DNA from: Methanoregula sp. UBA471
GTDB taxonomy: Archaea; Halobacteriota; Methanomicrobia; Methanomicrobiales; Methanospirillaceae
Direction: 5' to 3'
Assembly (NCBI GenBank): GCA_002495065.1
Contig: DADT01000056.1
Span: forward strand, 1 to 44,567
DNA length: 44,567 nt
A program made the translations under genes and the position numbers. The notes below the pieces were generated by a model. The model made no database searches. It saw nothing but the letters and a program-made list of their open reading frames with translations, and was not told the DNA's origin. Numbering within the stretch: position 1 is the first letter of the stretch; every line of letters begins with the position of its first letter. Below are positions 41,475-44,567 of the stretch, in pieces.

Positions 41475-41615
41475 ATGGCAATTGACCCGATCTGTAAGAT
41501 GACCGTTGATGAGAAAACGGCGAAGTTCACCAGTGAGTATAAAGGCAAAAAATACTATTTCTGTGCCCCGGGCTGTAAAAAGAAATTTGATACTGCTCCC
41601 GAGAAGTATGTATAA
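41475..41615 (+). CDS. YHS-domain miniprotein, 46 residues
   Basis: Reads from ATG (41475) to TAA (41613-41615), with a perfect GGAGGT 6-11 nt before the start. The product has the YHS pattern: MAIDPICKMTVDEKTA, then YKGKKYYFCAPGCKKKF and a final PEKYV. The Cys in DPICKM and the pair in FCAPGC form the metal-binding treble-clef-like site. It begins 11 nt after copA. Such domains occur fused to or beside copper ATPases and are thought to bind Cu or other soft metals, possibly as a donor to CopA. It is too short for ordinary gene calling. Confidence 0.9.
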   Translation: MAIDPICKMTVDEKTAKFTSEYKGKKYYFCAPGCKKKFDTAPEKYV

Positions 41616-41855
41616 ATGAGTCGGATGGATTCTGCCACGGTTGCAGATTCCATCAAAATCTCTGTTTTTCTGGATTTTGGTACGGGAATTCGGAAGAAAA
41701 CATGAACCTGGTTGGTATCCATCATATTCTTGATTCAGGTATGATGCAGATTGGATCCGGAGATCGATGTAACTGCCGTTTTTTTTATTTTCGGGGAATT
41801 ATACGAAAGCATTATTAAAGAAAAAACCAATCATCGATAACCGGAGGTTTTTGAT

Positions 41856-42344
41856 ATGATTTCCAAGACTATGGAACAAGCCCTGAACAAGCAGGTTAAC
41901 CGCGAACTCTATTCTGCCTACCTGTACCTGTCGATGTCCGCGTACTTTGAGAATACCACCCTGAAGGGATTTGCCCACTGGTTGCGGGTTCAGGCGAAGG
42001 AAGAACAGGGTCACGCGTTAAAGTTGTATGACTTTCTGATCGAGAGGAACGGCAGGGTTGCGCTCCTCGATATCGAAGCCCCTAAGGCAAAATGGTCATC
42101 CGCTGGTAAAGTCTTTGAAGAAGTGTATGCCCATGAACAGAAGGTCACTGACATGATTAACGGGCTTGTTGATCTCGCGATAAAGGAAAAAGACCACGCA
42201 TCCTTTGAAATGCTCCAGTGGTTTGTCAAGGAACAGGTCGAGGAGGAGAAGAATGCAGGTGATATTCTTGCTGAAATAATCTGCGTCGGGGATCATCCCG
42301 GCCACCTCTTTTGTCTGGACCACAAACTGGCAAAACGGGAATAA
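41856..42344 (+). CDS. Ferritin (non-haem)
   Basis: 162 residues, a four-helix bundle ferritin. The di-iron site residues fall at the places known for bacterial FtnA: Glu17, Glu50, His53, Glu94 and Gln127. The start has GGAGG about 10 nt upstream. It oxidises Fe(II) and stores it as a ferric mineral in a 24-mer shell. No haem-binding Met of bacterioferritin is evident. It follows the copA/YHS unit by 240 bp and has its own T-rich terminator, so it is a separate transcript; with the MbfA-like transporter it is a second iron-handling protein in the window. Confidence 0.95.
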   Translation: MISKTMEQALNKQVNRELYSAYLYLSMSAYFENTTLKGFAHWLRVQAKEEQGHALKLYDFLIERNGRVALLDIEAPKAKWSSAGKVFEEVYAHEQKVTDMINGLVDLAIKEKDHASFEMLQWFVKEQVEEEKNAGDILAEIICVGDHPGHLFCLDHKLAKRE

Positions 42345-42351
42345 ATCCCAA

Positions 42352-42366
42352 TCTTTTTATTTTTTT
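42352..42366 (+). terminator. T-rich terminator after ferritin
   Basis: TCTTTTTATTTTTTT begins 8 nt after the ferritin stop, a strong oligo-U terminator of archaeal kind. Confidence 0.6.
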
Positions 42367-42391
42367 GCATCATTAGTTTCGTAAGGTTACT

Positions 42392-43768
42392 ATGCTGTCT
42401 GTTCTTGTTATTGATGACCAGAAACCAATGCTTGAGGTTATCCGTCTTTTTCTTGAACGTTTCGGTAATATGAACGTGAAGGCAGCCCTTTCTGCCAAGG
42501 AAGCACTTGAAATTCTGATGAGCAGTTCGTTCGATGCAATGGTTGTTGATTATGACCTGCCGGAGATAAACGGCATTGAATTCTTAAAAATGCTCCGTGC
42601 AAGGGGGGATACAACTCCGGTAATTATTTTCACCGGTGTAGGCCGGGAATATGCAGCAATTCAGGCACTTAATAACGGTGCAGACTTTTTCTTAAAAAAA
42701 GGCGATGATGCCCAGTCCCAGCTTCTCGAGATGGTTCATATGATCCGGCAGGCTGTTGACCGCAGAAACCTCGGGAGAGGACCGGGAACGACCCAGAAGG
42801 TGCTATCAGATGCGCTCAATTTCTTCCATCAGGCAGCATATGTCATCGATCGCGAAGGCAAAGTGATGGTATGGAACAAGGGTATGGAAAAGATGACCGG
42901 GATTGCAGAACAGGATATCCTTGGCAAGGGAGACTGGGATTATTCAATTCCGTTTTTTGGGCACAGGGCACCCATGCTCAGCGATCTCATCTTCCAGGAC
43001 GATGCGACCATTACGGAAAATAACTATACTATTATAGAAAAAGAGAAGGGCACGATTTCTGCTTGGATCAAGGCGATCCCGGAGGAAGGGAGACAGATTA
43101 TTTTATGGATGAAGTCCACTGCCCTCTATGACAGCAAAGGGATGTTCATCGGAGTAATGGGAAAAATCCGGGACATTACTGAAGAGATGGGACCTGAACT
43201 GTTAAACAAAACAAATGCTGGTATAACAGGTGCGCTACCTTCAGAATCTGCACCATCTTCGACAGTAGGTATGTTTGATAAAATACTGGGAAAAGCAAAG
43301 GTGAGCTACAAGGAGGGTCTCAGGTTATCTTTCCGGGAAGGAAAACACGCTGAAGCGATCCCCTTCTTCGACCAGGCGATCGATATCGATCCCTCACTTG
43401 CTTATATCTGGCATGACCGGGGTGTCTGCTACCGGGAGCTCGGGAAGGATACCGAGGCACTCCTCAATTTTGACAAGGCCGTGGAACTTTCACCGGATGA
43501 TGAGGAATTTTTGTTTTCCCGCGGGGAGCTTCTCAAAAAGACCGCGATTCTGCGACAGCGGCGCGACCTCCTTGAATCAGCGGTCAAGGCCCTGAACCGG
43601 GTAGTAGAACTGAATCCGAACCAGGCAGAAGCCTGGAACAGCCTGGGAGTCCTTTCAAAGGAACTTGGAAAAGAGTTGTTATCACGCCAGTATTATGAAA
43701 AGGCCAGGGAATTGATCAGACTGGGAAAAAACAGGAAAAAAACCCGGAATCCGGAACTACTCGTTTAA
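42392..43768 (+). CDS. Response regulator with PAS and TPR domains
   Basis: 458 residues. Receiver domain about 1-120 with acid pocket Asp8/Asp9, phosphoacceptor Asp53 in VVDYDLPE, Thr81 and Lys102/103. A PAS domain (about 145-270) is of the same subtype as the two PAS domains of the phosphatase at 6336, with LGKGDWDYSIPFF and a terminal KIRDITEE. Three or more TPR units (about 305-445) follow, with AIDIDPSLAYIWHDRGVCY and VVELNPNQAEAWNSLG. There is no DNA-binding domain, so the output is by protein contact. No kinase gene is adjacent; the kinases at 15598 and 33415 are possible partners. Confidence 0.93.
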   Translation: MLSVLVIDDQKPMLEVIRLFLERFGNMNVKAALSAKEALEILMSSSFDAMVVDYDLPEINGIEFLKMLRARGDTTPVIIFTGVGREYAAIQALNNGADFFLKKGDDAQSQLLEMVHMIRQAVDRRNLGRGPGTTQKVLSDALNFFHQAAYVIDREGKVMVWNKGMEKMTGIAEQDILGKGDWDYSIPFFGHRAPMLSDLIFQDDATITENNYTIIEKEKGTISAWIKAIPEEGRQIILWMKSTALYDSKGMFIGVMGKIRDITEEMGPELLNKTNAGITGALPSESAPSSTVGMFDKILGKAKVSYKEGLRLSFREGKHAEAIPFFDQAIDIDPSLAYIWHDRGVCYRELGKDTEALLNFDKAVELSPDDEEFLFSRGELLKKTAILRQRRDLLESAVKALNRVVELNPNQAEAWNSLGVLSKELGKELLSRQYYEKARELIRLGKNRKKTRNPELLV

Positions 43769-43810
43769 CAGATAAACCTGCCCGTACCGTTTATAAAGAT
43801 ACATGAACCG

Positions 43811-44485
43811 GGTTCTGTTGAAACGGAGATGAACCCGGGGTTCGCACCCGAACGTTGAAAATCATTACACCTTGTAATTTTATGAGGGCTCCCCGCCTCA
43901 GGGCCTCTCCGAGGCACGGCGGGGCAGTGTAATGTTTACAGCTATACATTTTAGAAAACTGATCCGCCGCGGGGGCGCCCAGTCGGGGGCGGCGGGGCTC
44001 ATCGCAAATAATTATGAAAAATAAACATTCCATTAGTCACATCTGTTTAATTTATTTTCATAGGAAATCCTCACACTACTTTTTCTCAACGTTCTTTTTT
44101 GGGCTATGGACCGTTATGCCTCTGCCCCCGCAGTTGTGGCCCCCCCTAAAGCAATTACTCCAGAGAAGGTAATGCAAAATCATCGCAAAGCGGAGGTGCT
44201 ATTCGGCGGACAGGCACTGTCATCTCCGAAAATTCGTGCTTTGCCATTCGTTGAAAACTTGGAGTTTCTCATGAAAATTGCACAATGCCAGTACTATCGG
44301 GAAGTGCCAATCCCGCAATTGCGATGACCTGCGCCGCACCAAAAAGGGACGCCCCCGCGGCGCTACAATGAGCTTAAAATTCCGCTCTGGCCTCTCAGGA
44401 GCCTGTTACGGGTGCCGGTCGTACCTTCACACTTTTTCATGGTTGGGTGAGACCCATTCCCGTTCATTCCCGGTTCTCCTGAGCC
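43811..44485 (+). repeat. Dispersed non-coding repeat, copy F (longest)
   Basis: About 675 bp. The left end is GGTTCTGTTGAAAC (43811-43824). The left arm and middle match copies A and B; then, where those stop (near 44255), F continues into the reversed second arm seen at the left of C and D, with the hairpin GCGCCGC/GCGGCGC near 44328-44362. The right end GGTTCTCCTGAGCC (44472-44485) is only partly like the family end. The flanks ATGAACCG and AAATTTAT do not match. F contains both arm types and may be closest to the full-length element. Confidence 0.72.
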
Positions 44486-44567
44486 AAATTTATGTTTGCG
44501 TGAAGTGAAGATAAACGGCACATGGAGTCGGGTACAAGAAATTTTGATTTGATCTATTTATAAAAAA

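Noticed and set aside
1..44567. CRISPR array, rRNA genes, prophage or defence island
   Set aside because: No regularly spaced short repeats, no rRNA-like sequence, and no integrase, capsid, terminase, nuclease-helicase or toxin-antitoxin genes were recognised.

Overview
This window looks like chromosomal DNA from a methanogenic archaeon, most likely of the Methanomicrobiales (Methanoregula-like). The evidence is an archaellin with a class III signal, an archaeal-type pyrimidinone-phosphate reductase for riboflavin/F420 precursors, a single-chain MetRS with a C-terminal OB domain, several genes with TATA boxes about 25-29 nt from the start codon (leaderless transcripts), SD sites of the GGTGA type, and many PAS/SpoIIE/histidine-kinase proteins. 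The genus is inference; no rRNA is present.

Layout. 1-801 is the 3' end of a secreted Cys-rich protein. 1559-4344 holds a membrane-anchored thioredoxin-like protein, a small membrane protein and an archaellin, with a hairpin-rich gene-free stretch between them. 4738-6057 has an SRAP protein and a yeast-type cytosine deaminase. 6336-13445 is a signalling island: two SpoIIE phosphatases, a tandem-Cache lipoprotein, an RsbW-like kinase, a STAS antagonist and a metallo-beta-lactamase protein with a degenerate kinase-like tail, i.e. the parts of a bacterial partner-switching system in an archaeon. 13625-14194 is an archaellin-like domain on a lipoprotein anchor. 14720-17376 is a two-gene unit of a membrane sensor kinase and a ferritin/VIT-type iron transporter. 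18041-26217 holds housekeeping genes: metG, a DHH phosphoesterase, tRNA-Phe, a propionyl-CoA-synthetase-type ligase and an AlkA glycosylase. 26405-31918 encodes a branched-chain amino acid type ABC transporter, with the binding protein and permeases on + and the two ATPases convergent on -. 35619-37637 has a riboflavin-pathway reductase and an ArsB-like permease. 37747-42344 is a metal-handling stretch: two cupins, a CxxC protein, CopA, a YHS miniprotein too short for ordinary ORF calling, and ferritin. 42392-43768 is a response regulator with PAS and TPR.

The most striking unexplained structure is a family of six dispersed, non-coding 430-675 bp elements (about 14265, 17559, 29973, 31976, 34980 and 43811). 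They share ends of the type GGCTCTGTTGAAAC, carry strong GC-rich hairpins and are mosaics of a few interchangeable modules. The copy at 31976-32512 is flanked by a perfect 8-bp direct repeat (ATAATGCC), so it moved as a unit. End sequence and duplication length together resemble the IS6 family, suggesting MITE-like elements mobilised in trans.
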